A DNA stretch of 64,000 bases from assembly GCA_025200525.1 (NCBI GenBank), contig CM045762.1, forward strand, positions 85,874,717 through 85,938,716. Direction: 5' to 3'. The stretch is from Camellia lanceoleosa (Eukaryota > Streptophyta > Magnoliopsida > Ericales > Theaceae). Below are positions 44,210 through 56,490 of this stretch, one piece after another. The first letter of the stretch is position 1; each line of letters opens with the position of its first letter. A program made the position numbers and the translations under genes. A model generated the notes under the pieces. It saw only the letters and a list, made by a program, of their open reading frames with translations. It was not told the DNA's origin and did no database searches.

Positions 44210-45710
44210 GTGCTAATCCGTGAGGAGATGTTTCTCCACCAGCGATCTCAGGTTAACTGGTTACAGTCAGGCGACCAGAATTCTGCCTTTTTTCATGCCT
44301 CCTTAATCCAACGTAGTCAACGAAGCCAGCTAGTTAAATTGCAAAATGAGGAGGGACGATGGTTATCAACTGACAATGAGATCAATTCGCACCTCTATGA
44401 TTATTTTTCTCGTCTGTTTACAAGTCTGCCTTCTCAATCTTTCACCTCAGCTCTGTCGTCCGTTCAGAGGGTTATTTTGGTGCAGATGAATGACTCACTG
44501 ACTTGCCCGGTGTCCAACGCAGAAATCAGAGCTGCTGCCCTTCAATTGGGACCTTTGAAAGCACCTGGACCTGATGGTTTCTCTGGTATATTTTTCCAAA
44601 CTTATTGGGAGGTGGTGGGTGATGATGTTTTCTCAGCGGTTCATAATTTTTTTGCAAATGGGCATATATTGAGGGAACTGAACTACACTAATTTGGTCCT
44701 TATTCCCAAAGTGCCTAATTCAAAAAAGCTTACACAATTTCGGCCCATTAGCTTGTGTAACTTCACCCTCAAAATAATTACCAAAATTTTGGCCAATCGT
44801 TTGAAACCAATCTTGAAACAAGTGATCTCCCCGCAACAATCTACGTTTGTGCCAGGGCGTTTGATCCAAGACAACATTTTAGTAGCTCATGAAGCTTTCC
44901 ACCATCTAAAGCTGAAGAAGAGAGGCGCCGGACATGATATGGCAATCAAACTAAACTTCAACAAGGCTTATGATCGCATCCAATGGGATTTTTTAGAGGC
45001 TCTTCTTATTAAAATGGGGTTTAGCTCGGTTTGGGTTTAGTGGATTATGGAAGTGGTGAGTACTACGTCTTTCTCGATTTTTGCTAACGGGAAAAAAAGA
45101 GCTGCCTTTATTCCCCAAAGAGGTCTTTGTCAGGGAGATCCCCTCTCACCCTATCTCTTTACCTTGGTTGCTGATGTCCTTTCCAGAACAATTTCAGCGA
45201 GTATTTTTGCTAATAGATTACATGGCATCAGGTTGAAAAGAGGCTGCCCTATTTTATCCCATTTACTTTTTGCTGATGATGTTCTTCTGTTCTCTACTGC
45301 AAATGCGGCTCAACGTCAACATCTGAAGGCATGTCTGGAGGAGTTTTGCCTTGCCTCTGGTCAATTGATAAACTGGGAGAAGTCTAGCATCCATTTCTCA
45401 TCCAACACACCTGTTCCAATCCAACATGAGATCTGTTCGCTTATGGGCATTTATTCCATGATGCATGACTCCAAGTATCTAGGCCTTCCTTCCTTTTGGG
45501 GCTGATCGAAAACGGAAGCATACGGGTATTTGATTGAACGGGCAGTTCAAAAGATGCAAGGCTGGAAACAACACCTCTTATTACCAGCGGGTCGTGAAAC
45601 CCTCCTTAAATCGGTGGTGCAAGCAATTCCCGTCTATGCTATGGCCTGCTTCGCCTTTCCCAAAAAATTTTGCGATCAACTTAATCCTTTCATGAGCAAC
45701 TTTTGGTAGG
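44210..45710 (+). pseudogene. LINE reverse transcriptase
   Basis: GPLKAPGPDGFSGIFFQTYW, LIPKVPNSKKLTQFRPISLC, NRLKPILKQVISPQQSTFVP and GRLIQDNILVAHE are the plant L1 RT fingers and palm. After a TAG (45038) come PQRGLCQGDPLSPYLFTLVA and LLFADDVLLFS, where FADD carries the catalytic Asp pair (about 45269). A TGA after LPSFWG (about 45503) and a TAG after FMSNFW (about 45708) follow, with coding sequence continuing in frame beyond each. In life the enzyme copies the LINE RNA at the target nick. Confidence 0.88.
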
Positions 45711-45876
45711 GGGGAAATCTGGATGGCAGAGGTATTCACTGAGTAAAATGTAGCAGTCTCTCAGTTGCAAAATCACAGGGTGGGATGGTTTTCGTGACTT
45801 CATAGCCTTTAACCTTGCTCTTCTAGCCCGTCAAGCTTGGCGGATTTTTAAGTTCCCCAACGCCTACTATTCAAGA

Positions 45877-47337
45877 ATGTTGAAAGGTATTTATTTCCCT
45901 CATACAGAGTTTATGAAGGCGCAAAAGGGGAGGAAAGAGTCTTGGGCCTGGGCTAGCATACTCCAAGGCAGAAATTTGCTCGAAAAAGGTGCTCGGTGGC
46001 AAGTAGGCAATGGGGAATCAATCCAGTTCTGGGAGGATAAGTGGGTAACTAACACTCCAGATTTCACAATCCAGCACTCTCGATCTCCAGATTGCCCAAT
46101 TTCATGTGTTACAGATGTGATTGTTCCTCATAGCAGAGATTGGGATATCAACAAATTGAGGAGTGTGGTTAGTGCAGAAGTTGTGGATAGTATTCGGTCC
46201 ATTCCCATTTCATGCGAAGGTAAAGCAGATGAGGTTGTCTGGCCTTTTACCCCGACGGGTGACTATGAGGTTCGAAGTAGATACCACGTTGCCATTAAAG
46301 ACGCCTTGCAGCATGATCCTTCGTCAGTGGCCTCCTCATCCTTTTTCCCCTCGGCGAACATGTGGAAGTTAATCTAGTCCCTGAAAGTCCCTCCCAAAAT
46401 TCGTCATTTTTGGTGGCGGGTGTGCAAAAACAGGTTGGCCTGTAAGGAAAATCTGCTCCACCGAAGATGTGCTCTATCTAGTCAATGCCCAGCTTGTGAC
46501 TGCCTGGTTGAATCTATTGAGCATCTCCTATTCTATTGCCCTTGGACTAGATCGGTTTGGTTCTGCAGTGAGTTAGGCATAAGGGTTGATTTGTCTGAGT
46601 GCAACTCTGTGGCTGAATGGACCAATTCTATCATGGACATGTGCTCCAATAAAGCAGAACAGTTAGAGATTATTGTGAGAGTGGTGATGGTGGGTTGGTA
46701 TATTTGGAAAACTCGCAATGATTGGGTGTTTAATCACAATCCTCTAAACCCCACGACAACTCTACAACAAGCTAAGGCAGCTTGGAGAGAATTATTTGTT
46801 CTAAATCAAAATGATGCCCGACAGCCAAGCGAAGTAGTGACAGAGTCTACTATCTGCAGATGGAGCCCTCTGATTTCAGGCCAATTAAAACTTAACTGCA
46901 ATGCCAGCTTTTCCCAAGATGGGTTGAAGGCATCCTTGACTGTTGTTCTTCAAAATTAGGAAGGAAAGCTGATAGATGGCAGAACCTCTATCGTTCATGT
47001 TTCGTCAACCATGCAAGGAGAAGCCCGAGCGGTTCGAATGGCATGTGCCTTTTCTTACACCCTTAACCTCAGGCAAGTCCATGTGGAAGGAGATAACAAA
47101 TCTGTCATCAACCTAAGTGTGTCCGAGCTGGTGCCTCCCTGGGATTGCCAGGCCATAATCCACGACATTCGTCTTGCGTGGTCCCGAGGGAACATCTCTT
47201 TCAGCTGGTCACTTAGAAACACCAACCGAGTGGCCCACTGGGTAGCCACTTGCCATTTGAAAGGAAAGCTTTCGCTCGACTGGGTTGTCCATCCCCCTCT
47301 GGAGCTTAGGTCTATCCTTTCTTTGGATTTGTTGTAA
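45877..47337 (+). pseudogene. LINE zinc-binding RT domain and RNase H
   Basis: GARWQVGNGESIQFWEDKWV leads into the RT-associated zinc-binding region (VPPKIRHFWWRVCKNRLACK, CPACDCLVESIEHLLFYCPW) and then an RNase H-like domain (LKLNCNASFSQDGLKASLTV, VEGDNKSVINL, RNTNRVAHWVA). Two stops interrupt it at 46375 (after MWKLI) and about 46957 (after VLQN). The Asp expected in the first RNase H motif is Asn here (LNCNAS). Confidence 0.85.
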
Positions 47338-48269
47338 GCCGTCTGGCGTTTTCTTGTTCAAAAAAAAGAAAAAAAAAAGGTGATAAGAAAGCAACCAGTT
47401 GTCATTCGTTGATAATAGAACTTCACCATTCTTTCTAAATCCCAATGTCTTGTCCAACACATCCGCTAGATTTACACTGAATAGTTCAGTCCAAGATTCC
47501 GCATCTCCATATTCTTTCATCACCCATATGCAGCAAAACCTGTGCTAATTTGTTCGCTCCAAAACACAGCCAATGATTCTCCAAATAATTTAACGGACAA
47601 GCATGATGGATGTTGATCGGCTAAAAGGAGGTAGTATCATCTCAGAGAATGTTTCAGTACCCATATTGAATGACAATATTAAATTGCGAAAACCATCCAC
47701 CACACGCAGATCAAATGCAACCTAATGTACAGCTCTGTTCAGAAAAGCCTGAGACCACTTGCCATTTGAAAGGAAAGCTTTCGCTCGACTGGGTTGTCCA
47801 TACCCCTTTGGAACTTAGGTCTATCCTTTCTTTGGATTTGTTGTAAGCCGTCTGGCGTTTTCTTGTTCAAACAAAAAAAAAAAAAAAAAAAGGGTGATAA
47901 GAAAGCAACCAGTTGTCATTCGTTGATAATAGAACTTCACCATTCTTTCTAAATCCCAATGTCTTGTCCAACACATCCGCTAGATTTACACTGAATAGTT
48001 TAGTCCAAGATTCCGCATCTCCATACTCCTTCATCACCCATATGCAGCAAAAGCCTGCGCTAATTTGTCCGCTCCAAAACACAGCCAATGATTCTCCAAA
48101 TAATTTAACGGACAAGCATGATGGATGTTGATCGGCTAAAAGGGGGTAGTATCATCTCAGAGAATGTTTCAGTACCCATATTGAATGACAATATTAAATT
48201 GCGAAAACCATCCACCACACGCGGATCAAATGCAACCCAATATACAGCTTCGTTCACAAAAGCCTGAGA
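47246..48269. repeat. tandem duplication across the LINE/F-box junction
   Basis: Copy A is 47246-47754 (509 bp), copy B 47755-48269 (515 bp). Each holds the last 130 bp of the LINE, its A-tail, the target-site duplication and about 360 bp of F-box sequence. At the joint, F-box GAGACCAC runs into LINE CCACTTGCCATTTG, so the two parts share CCAC. The copies differ at a handful of sites and in A-tail length, and copy A has small extra losses. Confidence 0.92.
47380..47754 (-). pseudogene. duplicated F-box gene segment (copy A)
   Basis: Corresponds to 47894-48269. Minus strand gives EYGDAESWTELFSVNLADVL and TLGFRKNGEVLLSTNDNWLL. It is a by-product of the tandem duplication and cannot be translated with the rest of the gene. 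Confidence 0.85.
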
Positions 48270-49171
48270 CCACATAAATTCAACCATACAATACGGAGGA
48301 GCAGCAAAATCAATGCGTCTCCATAACCCTGTGCCTTGCGTGAAAAGCTTAACCTTGGGAGCAAATGAGAATAATAGGTAGTCAAATACACAAGCCTTAC
48401 CACCTTGTACTCATGAGTTGTGGGGTGAGCACCAAATCCAAGAACAAACATATAGCAGCCCGGTGGCCTACAAAGCATACGGATAGTTACCGATTTTCTA
48501 ATTGATGGGTTCCATAGAACTATTTGGGAAGCATCAAGAATGGAACCATAAAAATGATCATGGGAAAAATCATAATAATCATCACATAGACATAGCAATC
48601 CATTGCAACTACCAAATATCCTAAAATACCCATTTGGGCTTTTGAATGGGAAAGGTAGTTCCAAGTAATCATCAGGAGAATTTTCATCATCAGGGCACAA
48701 AAGATAGTGCTCTTTCTTGTCATTATCAGTGTAAAGCCTAAGGATAAGCTTGTCACTGTTTCTTTTCCTGTCTGTAATGGTTTGATTGATGTTTTTGGTG
48801 ATGAAACTAGGGCTTGTGATGAGAGAGTACCATGATTTGCAGACAGATGTGAATCGAAGTAGAGAATCTACAGGTAGTCTTGCAAGAATTTCAATTAATA
48901 GTTCATTGGGCATGTAGTCTGACATTGTTATCAGAGGAAGAGGACACTGGTTCATAGGATTGGGGTTTAGAGTTGCAGAGAAGCAATGAAAAGCCCTAGA
49001 ATTTGAGAAAGAGAGGACAACTGGATTGGCACAGTTGTGATGATCCACGGATACAAGCCCTAGATCAAGAAAGAGAGACGGAAACGAACCCGGAAAAGCC
49101 CTGAACCTTTCCTGATTTATCGTTTTTAACCCATAATAAAGTCTTGCTTTATTTTTAACCCATGAAGTCAT
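47894..49171 (-). pseudogene. second F-box gene copy, frameshifted and split by a LINE
   Basis: The ATG most like the family start is at 48923-48925 (MSDYMPNELLIEILARLPVD), and the frame is open upstream to 49171. The F-box (residues 3-40 from that ATG) and the first half of the F-box-associated domain (FGSCNGLLCLC, IVLWNPSIRKSV, GFGAHPTTHEYKVVRLV) are intact to about 48360. Then the frame changes (VEFMWSQAFVNEAVYWVAFD in the next frame) and again near 48115 (LSVKLFGESLAVFWSGQISA). The gene is cut inside NDNWLLSYH by the LINE; the last 37 codons lie at 43892. It is a paralogue of the gene at 12000-13106, in the same orientation, 36 kb away. Confidence 0.88.
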
Positions 49172-50310
49172 ATTTTAAAAGAATAATGATATATGGGTTA
49201 ATTAGTGTACTGATTATTGAATTAACAGATGATGTAAAATAATTTTAAAATTTTTGAGTATTTATAATTTGTATAATAAGTAGAGTCAGTAATAATGACA
49301 TAATACTAATTGATATACTAGTTAATATATTAATTGATGCATGTAGTACTACCATTTTAAAAATATTTATGCATATATAATTAAAGGTGTACCAAATTTA
49401 GAGGCACCAATTCATGGAGTGTTAATAAAAAATTATCAAGAATGTTTTGAAGTTCTAATAACGGAGCTCTAATAGCTTTAATGGGGTGTGGGTCCTACTG
49501 TAATAGTGATTTTTTTTTTTTCTTTTTTTTTTGACTTTCCATGTCATTAGAGCTCATTAGTGTTCTTTGATTTAGAGGGATGTATCATTGTGGAAAATTA
49601 TTACAAATAATGTTTTTCTCCAATCACTAAGCATTATGTTTCATGCTTCAATATAAAATTGTGGGTTCCACCTTCTCCACCAATTTCAAATTTTTTTGAT
49701 AACTATCTAACCATACTTCAAAAGCATTAGATTATTTTTCTTATTCAATTGGGAATAAGAAAAATAATCTAGTGCTTTCACTATTTTGTTTGGGTGTGTT
49801 TTTGAAAGAACTTATCATTACAAGGTCAATCTTCTTCGAGTTGCAAGCAACATCTGAGCTTTGAACTTTCTTTGAGCTTAAATTGTGATGCTCCATTCAT
49901 CTCATAGTATTTGAGTTGCCTAAAAAACTTTCACTCATTGCTATTGTCAAAGAACTGTGCATTATCGAATAGTTGTCACCGTTTCCATCGGAAGCCTAGC
50001 CGCTGGAGGTTTTGAAAGGTTTGAGGGTGCATAGGTTTTGAGGGTTTTGAAGTGTGTGGTAGGTAATGGAGGTGGGTGCTCTCAGAAACCCTATATTATA
50101 ATTTAGTGGGTGGGTGGATTTAATTGTGAGATGGGTGTCCCAAAATAATTCATGTTCTTTTTAGTAATTTCATTTAAGATTATTATTGTAATAAAAATAA
50201 ATAAAAGAAGAGTGTTACTATTAACACCCCCCCTCCCCTTTATTATTTTGAACCCTCCAGAACCCCTACTTATTAATTTTAAAATCCCCAAAAAAAAAAA
50301 AAAATTCCTC
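49172..50310. other. intergenic DNA
   Basis: AT-rich, T-runs at 49511-49532, no gene. Contains the long perfect hairpin at 49721-49778. The last part (50230-50300) is C- and A-rich and leads into the repeat unit that follows. Confidence 0.4.
49721..49778. repeat. near-perfect hairpin with 26-bp arms
   Basis: AAAGCATTAGATTATTTTTC plus TTATTC pairs with the right arm (49753-49778) at 25 of 26 positions, around the loop AATTGG. There is no obvious transposon end or flanking duplication. Confidence 0.85.
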
Positions 50311-52059
50311 TCCTGAGACGTCCCAACGCATGAGAAGGTTAAGTCCGGAAGGAGTGAATCCCCCTCTTTACAGTTCGATATTGGGTCACTACAGTTCGAA
50401 GGACTCAAATGTCACGGTTCTCAATCTTGAACCGAAGAGTCCAAATCCGGCAAATCGTTTTGAAAACAGATTTTTTGAAAGAAGTGCCAAACATGGACTA
50501 CTTCGCCAGATACAGAGTCGCCACCTAAATGTTTTTAAAATGGGAAATTTAGGAAACCCTGACTCGGTGCCAAAAGGCCACGTGTCCGTCATCACCAAAG
50601 TTGCCTCGGCTCGGGAACTTGGGTACGATTGGGGAAGGTCACTTCGTGGGCACCCGCTTGGCCAAAGACCGGCCTCTACTAACCAAGATATCTAATTTTG
50701 AAAACATTGCGAGTTCTTATTCCGGTTATTAGCCTAGGTTACTATGTGATGCGCACAGCATACAAGTATAGACTGAATCGCCTGAATTGGAACAAGACAC
50801 TTCATGTTTGTTTGTTTGAAAATGGTTTGATGGTGCTACCCGTAGGTAGGCTAAGACGTAGATTTGCCACCCTCGGGTGGGCTTAGAAAAACGTGATTTT
50901 GCCACTATCTAGTGGGCTTAAAATAAACATTTGATGAATTGTCCAATCCAAGTAACTCAACCTCCACCCACAGGCATTCAAGGCAGTTATATCACATAAG
51001 CATTTAGCCTCATGGTAAGCATGCTATCATGGCAACACTCACACGCATGCAAGGATGCTAAAGCATAAAACTCACCGAGTACTCCAAGCCAAAATAGAAG
51101 CTATGTTAGAAATCATGCATGGTCCTAAGTATACAGCAATGCCCAATGCAACACATGCAAAAATGCAACTATAGCAGGCTCACCTATTCTAAACATGGCA
51201 TGTGGAATGCTACAATTAACACGTATTCAATTTGGAATTGAAATACAAATGCAGTTTGTATGATGCGCCGAGCCCGGTGTGTGCAAAACAGATGAATGAT
51301 GCAAACATGTCATTACATCAGATGCTAATTGAAATATACCCTATATCTAACCATCGTAAGCAGGTAAATAAAAGGGAAGAAAGACGTGGGGTTGGAAGAC
51401 ATACATCACACTCACCCACACTTATTACAATTATGCCCTCGCGCAGAGGGTCCGAATAAATAATACAGTCCGAAATAAAAGAATAATACAGTCCGAGATA
51501 ATATACAAATTCCTAATTAATTAACAGTTTAAAGAAGAAAAACTGTAAACTGGCATGCAAGCCAGGGGGCTGCCTTGACTCCGCTTCGGATAATGAAATG
51601 ATGCATGTTGGGCTGCTTTGCGCGGAAATCCACTGGGATGCCCCAATTAGCCTCTGTTTGCAATATTCCCTCGAAATGCGTGCCAGACTCCGAAAAGTTG
51701 CTGATTCTTCATTTTTGCTGCAACAGAGAGCAGGAGAGGGGCATAGCAATGTATTTCACAAATATATGCATGCCTCGATCCTCGTACTACCAATCACGCA
51801 TGTCGATGCATGATGGCCGAGAAGTCGGATTGCACAACTCAATATGGGGTGAATGCAAATGAATGCTACAACAAAACCTAACTCCATCATGGGTAATCCG
51901 GAGTGTCGGTGACTTGGGAATTGAGACCCGTTCCGTCACTCGGAGTACGGAATGCGCCTCGTTTCCCGTGCCCGGACTAACTCCTATCCCGAACACGATG
52001 CAAAATGCATGATATGCATGAATGCAACTAAAATACAATCCTAGCATGCACAATGCTAT

Positions 52060-52680
52060 GAAAATGAGATGCCTCGAAATGCGTGCACGTGGGCACGCGA
52101 ATCGAGGCGATAATCCTAAGGCATGTAAGGGCATATGCAATGCAAATTTGACTTACACTAACATGAGTGGACCTCAGCCACACTCACACAAGAGGCCATC
52201 GGATAAAGTGAAGTGCCTCGAAATGCGTGCACACGGGCACGCAAACCGAGGCAATGGCATAAAGACATGAAACGGCCTGAAATATGATATACAATGAGAC
52301 TAAAATAAGATGTCTCGAAATACGTGTCCACGGGCACGCAAACCGAGAAAATGGCATACACGATGCGAAGATGTTAAAATGAGATATGCGATGCATAATG
52401 GGCTTACACCAACATGAGAGAGCCTCAACCACACTCATACAGGAGGCTGAGAGATGAAAATGAAGTGCCTCGAAATGCGTGCACACGGGTGCGCAAACCG
52501 AGGCAATGGCATACGGAATGCAATGAGACTAAGATGACATACAGAATGCGAAATGGACTTATACTAACATGAGCGAGCCTCAGCCACACTCACATAAGAG
52601 GCCGTCGGATGAAAATGAAGTGCCTCGAAATGCGTGCACACGGGTACGCAAACCGAGGCAATGGCCCTAAGGCATGAAAT
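52060..52680. repeat. tandem repeat, about 150-bp period
   Basis: TGCCTCGAAATGCGTGCACA and GGGCACGCAAACCGAGGCAA recur near 52069, 52219, 52467 and 52620, with a divergent copy near 52312; CCTCAGCCACACTCAC marks the same unit elsewhere. Confidence 0.85.
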
Positions 52681-52934
52681 GGCATGGAAATGATATGTAA
52701 TCGTGAAAATGGAATTTCAGCACTCACAAATGATGCAAAACAGTCCCGAAAGGTGGGGAAATGACACAAAATGCACGGAACGGTCCCGAAATGCGATATT
52801 AAGCACCCGAAATGGCCTACAGCCATACTAAACATGCATAATTGGTACATGACATGCAAAACAGTAGCAAGGCAGCCCCAAAATAGCATTTTTTACAATA
52901 CAAAACATGGCGAAATAGTGAGCATAGATAGGAC

Positions 52935-53700
52935 AACAATGGCATGCAAAAATGGGGGCCAAGAGAGGGGTATTGAAGCAAGTGATACATGCAATGCTCA
53001 AACTGAAAAATTTCCTTCTACAACACTGATGAGGGACCAAAAATATGCACATTTACAGTAGAAGACATCCCCCAACTCAGTATGAAAACATGCTAAAAAT
53101 GCCATGCAAGAACTAGGATACATAAGGCTATAACATGAGGTACCCCAAACATTCATCAAACCAGAAAGTACCCTTAATGAAATATGTCAAAAAGACCAAA
53201 ATATGACTCTTTCTAGCTCTGATGATGACAGAAAACAGAAGCTAGATAAGCTTAAAAAAGCATGCAAAAATGGGGGTCAAAGAGGGGTATAATGACAAGT
53301 ATAACATGGAAACCCCCAACAAGGTTTATCCCTTCTACAATGTTGTATAGGGACACAAAATAAGCTTACTCACAGTTCATGACATGCTCCAAAACAGACT
53401 ACATGTAGACCAAACAAATCATGCAAATTTACGGTAAATATGAGGGATTATGAAGCAAGTGCATGATAGAGAGGCCAAACAGGGTTGAGCCCTTCTTCAA
53501 TCTTGAAGAGGGGCTCAAAATAGGCCTACTTTCAGTTTACATTATGCTCGAAAACAGATCACTCATAGGCTAGAAATTTCATGCAAAATAAAGGCATACA
53601 AGATGGTATTGAAGCAAGTGCACCACAGAGGGCTCAAACAGGGTTGAGCCCTTCAACAAACATGAAGAATAGCTCAAAAGAGTGACCCTTTCAGTTAGGG
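52935..53700. repeat. tandem repeat, about 155-bp period, diverged
   Basis: CATGCAAAAATGGGGG with GGTATTGAAGCAAGTG and CAGGGTTGAGCCCTTC recur near 52940, 53264, 53429 and 53580, with a poorer copy near 53103. Confidence 0.7.
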
Positions 53701-54201
53701 TCGGAGCCTAAAACAGTGAGAAAATAGGCTTAAGAAATGAAACAAAAATGGGCTACAATAGGGGGAAAGTCTACTTACCCTTGAAGACCAATACTTTTGT
53801 TGCTTCTTGGACCAAATTTGTTGCCTCTTAGCTGCTGGAATCCCTTCCTTGCTGCTGAAAATGGAGTGGTGGTGGTAGAGCTTGAAGATGATGAAGAAAT
53901 GGAACCAAAACTTGAGAATTTGAGAGAGATGGAGAGAGATATGCTTGAACCAATTTTTCTAACCCTTTCTCTAGAGTTGGGAGGCTCCTTATATGGACAA
54001 AAGGAGGGGTGTAAAGGTGGAGGGAGATGCACCCAAGCTTTCCCTCCCAAAATATCCCTGACAGATATTTTTCTAGAGAAACAAATGATATACACAGAAG
54101 TATGCACTGAGGAGCATGGTAGGCCAGTACTTTTCTTTGGAGGTGGCGGCAGCCACCCCCATGGCCGGCCGGCCAAGGGCAAAAATGGAAAGTGGGAATT
54201 T

Positions 54202-54378
54202 CTGGCCGAGCTCTATTTTTTAGGGTCCTCCCATGTGTGTACAACAAGGCCCTGTGGTTGGAATCTAGCAACTCTAAAACAGGAGAGACAACAAGCCACC
54301 TTTAGGAGAGGTTCAAAAATGAAAAGTTGAATTACTGGCCGAGCTCTATTTTTTAGGGTCCTCCCATGTGTGTACAAC
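54202..54378. repeat. 43-bp direct repeat, 133-bp offset
   Basis: CTGGCCGAGCTCTATTTTTT followed by AGGGTCCTCCCATGTGTGTA occurs at 54202 and again at 54335 without change. Confidence 0.9.
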
Positions 54379-55614
54379 ACAAATATGTGGTTTTGGCTCG
54401 AAGAAAATGGCCCTAGGGTGTTCAACATTAGCCCTGAAGTGAAAAGCGGGCCGGAGGAGAGCATAACTTGTTCTTTGGGACAATTGTTGGCCTCCCACCC
54501 TCCAAGGACCTTCACGGGATAAAACAGAGGTACCTGCCAAAAATGAACAAAAATCGATGCAAAACGAATGCTCGGGGGCCAAAACACGCAGTTCGGGGTC
54601 CCGAAAACCGGCCGTTAAGCGCCGAAAGTAGTGTTTGGCCACGAAGTGGGTATCTAAGACCCCAATGTCCCTCGAAAGGGAGTAAATGAGATGCATGCCA
54701 AAAACCGGAGGAATCAGAGATGGTTAGACGGTCCCGAACGGAGGTCAGCCACGGCTCAAAACGGAACCGACTCGAAATGGGCAAAATGGCCTACGGCCAC
54801 TGAGAGATGGTCTACGGGACCTCTCCCTCCCCTCAGGAACAAAAACAGAGAAAACCGAGCCTGGTTCGCGAACCGAGGCAAAGTACAGAAAAGGGTTCGG
54901 AAGTCCGGAGACAGGGCTCACGGCTGAGACTCTGAGACTTCTGAACGAGCACAATATGCAACATCACCGAGCGCTCAATCGGTGACGTCTGAGTCTTAAG
55001 GTCGGTCAAAAATGGGGAGTCTCTGATTTGCCCTCTTTGTGACAGAACTTCGGAAGTCACAAGTGACGGAGTGAATGTCAAAGCCAGAGCGACCCATTTT
55101 GACAAGGCGAAGACTTAGACAATCATACAAGATGAGCAGAGATATGTGCTTGAAGGCGTGCCCATGACGAGGGCAAAATGCAAAGCGATATGCACGAGCC
55201 AAATGTAACTTAATGATCATGCAAGTCTGACAAGTAGTAATGAAGCAAGTATTCACAAATAGATGCAACAGTTTTAAGCAAGAATGCAAAGCAACAACTA
55301 CATTTCATGCAGTTAGGAATGCGGAGAATTATTCAATTCTCGTCGCGTCTCACACGGAGAAGATACGATACCTGCGCGATTCGTCTGGTCGCACCAGCCT
55401 CGAATGAACCGTACATACAATATCGTGCCTGCAAAAGAGAGAAATTCAACAAGAACAATATGCTAACAACATATATTCAATGTGATTCCGAAAGTTTGAC
55501 ACACGCGGTGTCGGCGAGTGAATGCATAAAGCAGTGTGATACAGGTAAGGTGCGCAAGATAGCGCGATGCAACGCACTAACAAGTGCAGGTGAGATGTGC
55601 AAGATATCACGATA

Positions 55615-56490
55615 AAATGCATGCACAATGCAAGTAAGGTGCACAAAATAGTGCGATGCGCAAAATAGCGCGAGTGAAATGTAATGCACTAACAAGTGCA
55701 GGTGGGACGCGCAAGATAGCGCGAATGATACAATGCACAATGCAAGTAATGTGCACAAAATAGTGCGATACGCTAAACAGCGCGATTGATTTGAAATGCA
55801 CAAAATAGTGCGATGTGACATGCAAAGCACAGGGGCAGTCACGATTAAGGTCGCAAAATAAGCGCGATGAATGTAATCGCAAGGCGGTCACGATGGAGGT
55901 GCGCAAAATAGCGCGAACGGTAAACTGCACAAAATAGTGAGATTGTGGTGTGCAAAATAGCGCGAATGTAAACTGCACAAAACAGTGCGATTGAGGTGCG
56001 CAAAATAGCGCGATTGAATGTAATGCGCAAGACAGTGCGATGGAGGTGCGCATAAAATAAGCGCACAAAATAGTGCGATTGTAGTGCGCAAAATAGCGCG
56101 AATGTAAAGCGCACAAAAGCAGCGATTGAGGTGCAAAATAGCGCGATTGATTTGAAATGCACAAGATAGTGCGATCGCTAAACAGTATGAGTGATTTGAA
56201 ATGCACTAAGCAATAGCGATCGCTAAACAAATGAGTGAGTTGAAATGCACAAAAGCAGCGATACGCTAAACAACGAGTGAAATGTAATGCACAAGATAGT
56301 GCGATCGCTAAACAAATAGTGATTTGAAATGCACAAGATAGTGCGATACGCTAAACAGCGCGAGTGATTTGAAATGCACAAGATAGTGCGAGTGAGATAC
56401 AACCACAAGATGCACAAGACAGTGCAAGTGAGATACAAAGTGTAAGTGCACAAGACAGTGCGAGCGAGATAAAATGCACAAGAAAGTGCG
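55615..56490. repeat. array of GCGCAAAATAGCGC short palindromes
   Basis: Some 25-30 units alternate between GTGCACAAAATAGTGCGAT and GTGCGCAAAATAGCGCGA, with spacers ATTGA, ATGTAA and GAGATACAA. Each core is a small inverted repeat (GCGC or TGCAC against its partner around AAAATA). The register is irregular. Matching, sparser palindromes occur at 60170 and 62880. Confidence 0.88.

Larger units (their letters stand above)
44015..47379 (+). mobile_element. 5'-truncated L1-type LINE
   Basis: 3365 bp inserted in the opposite direction to the F-box gene, with a 12-bp target-site duplication and an A-rich tail (47361-47378). It begins in the linker after the endonuclease (SPMFNLCQKLRGCKWVLKSW), so the first ORF and endonuclease core are missing. 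It then has reverse transcriptase, a zinc-binding RT-associated domain and RNase H. At least five in-frame stops break the ORF. Confidence 0.92.

Noticed and set aside
52060..53700. Regular repeats that could be mistaken for a CRISPR array
   Set aside because: Units of about 150 bp with diverged cores, no short constant repeat with unique equal spacers, and a plant genome.
53797..54330. 177-codon plus-strand ORF and overlapping minus-strand ORFs
   Set aside because: Non-ATG start, no counterpart in repeat unit 2 and no domain; accidental.
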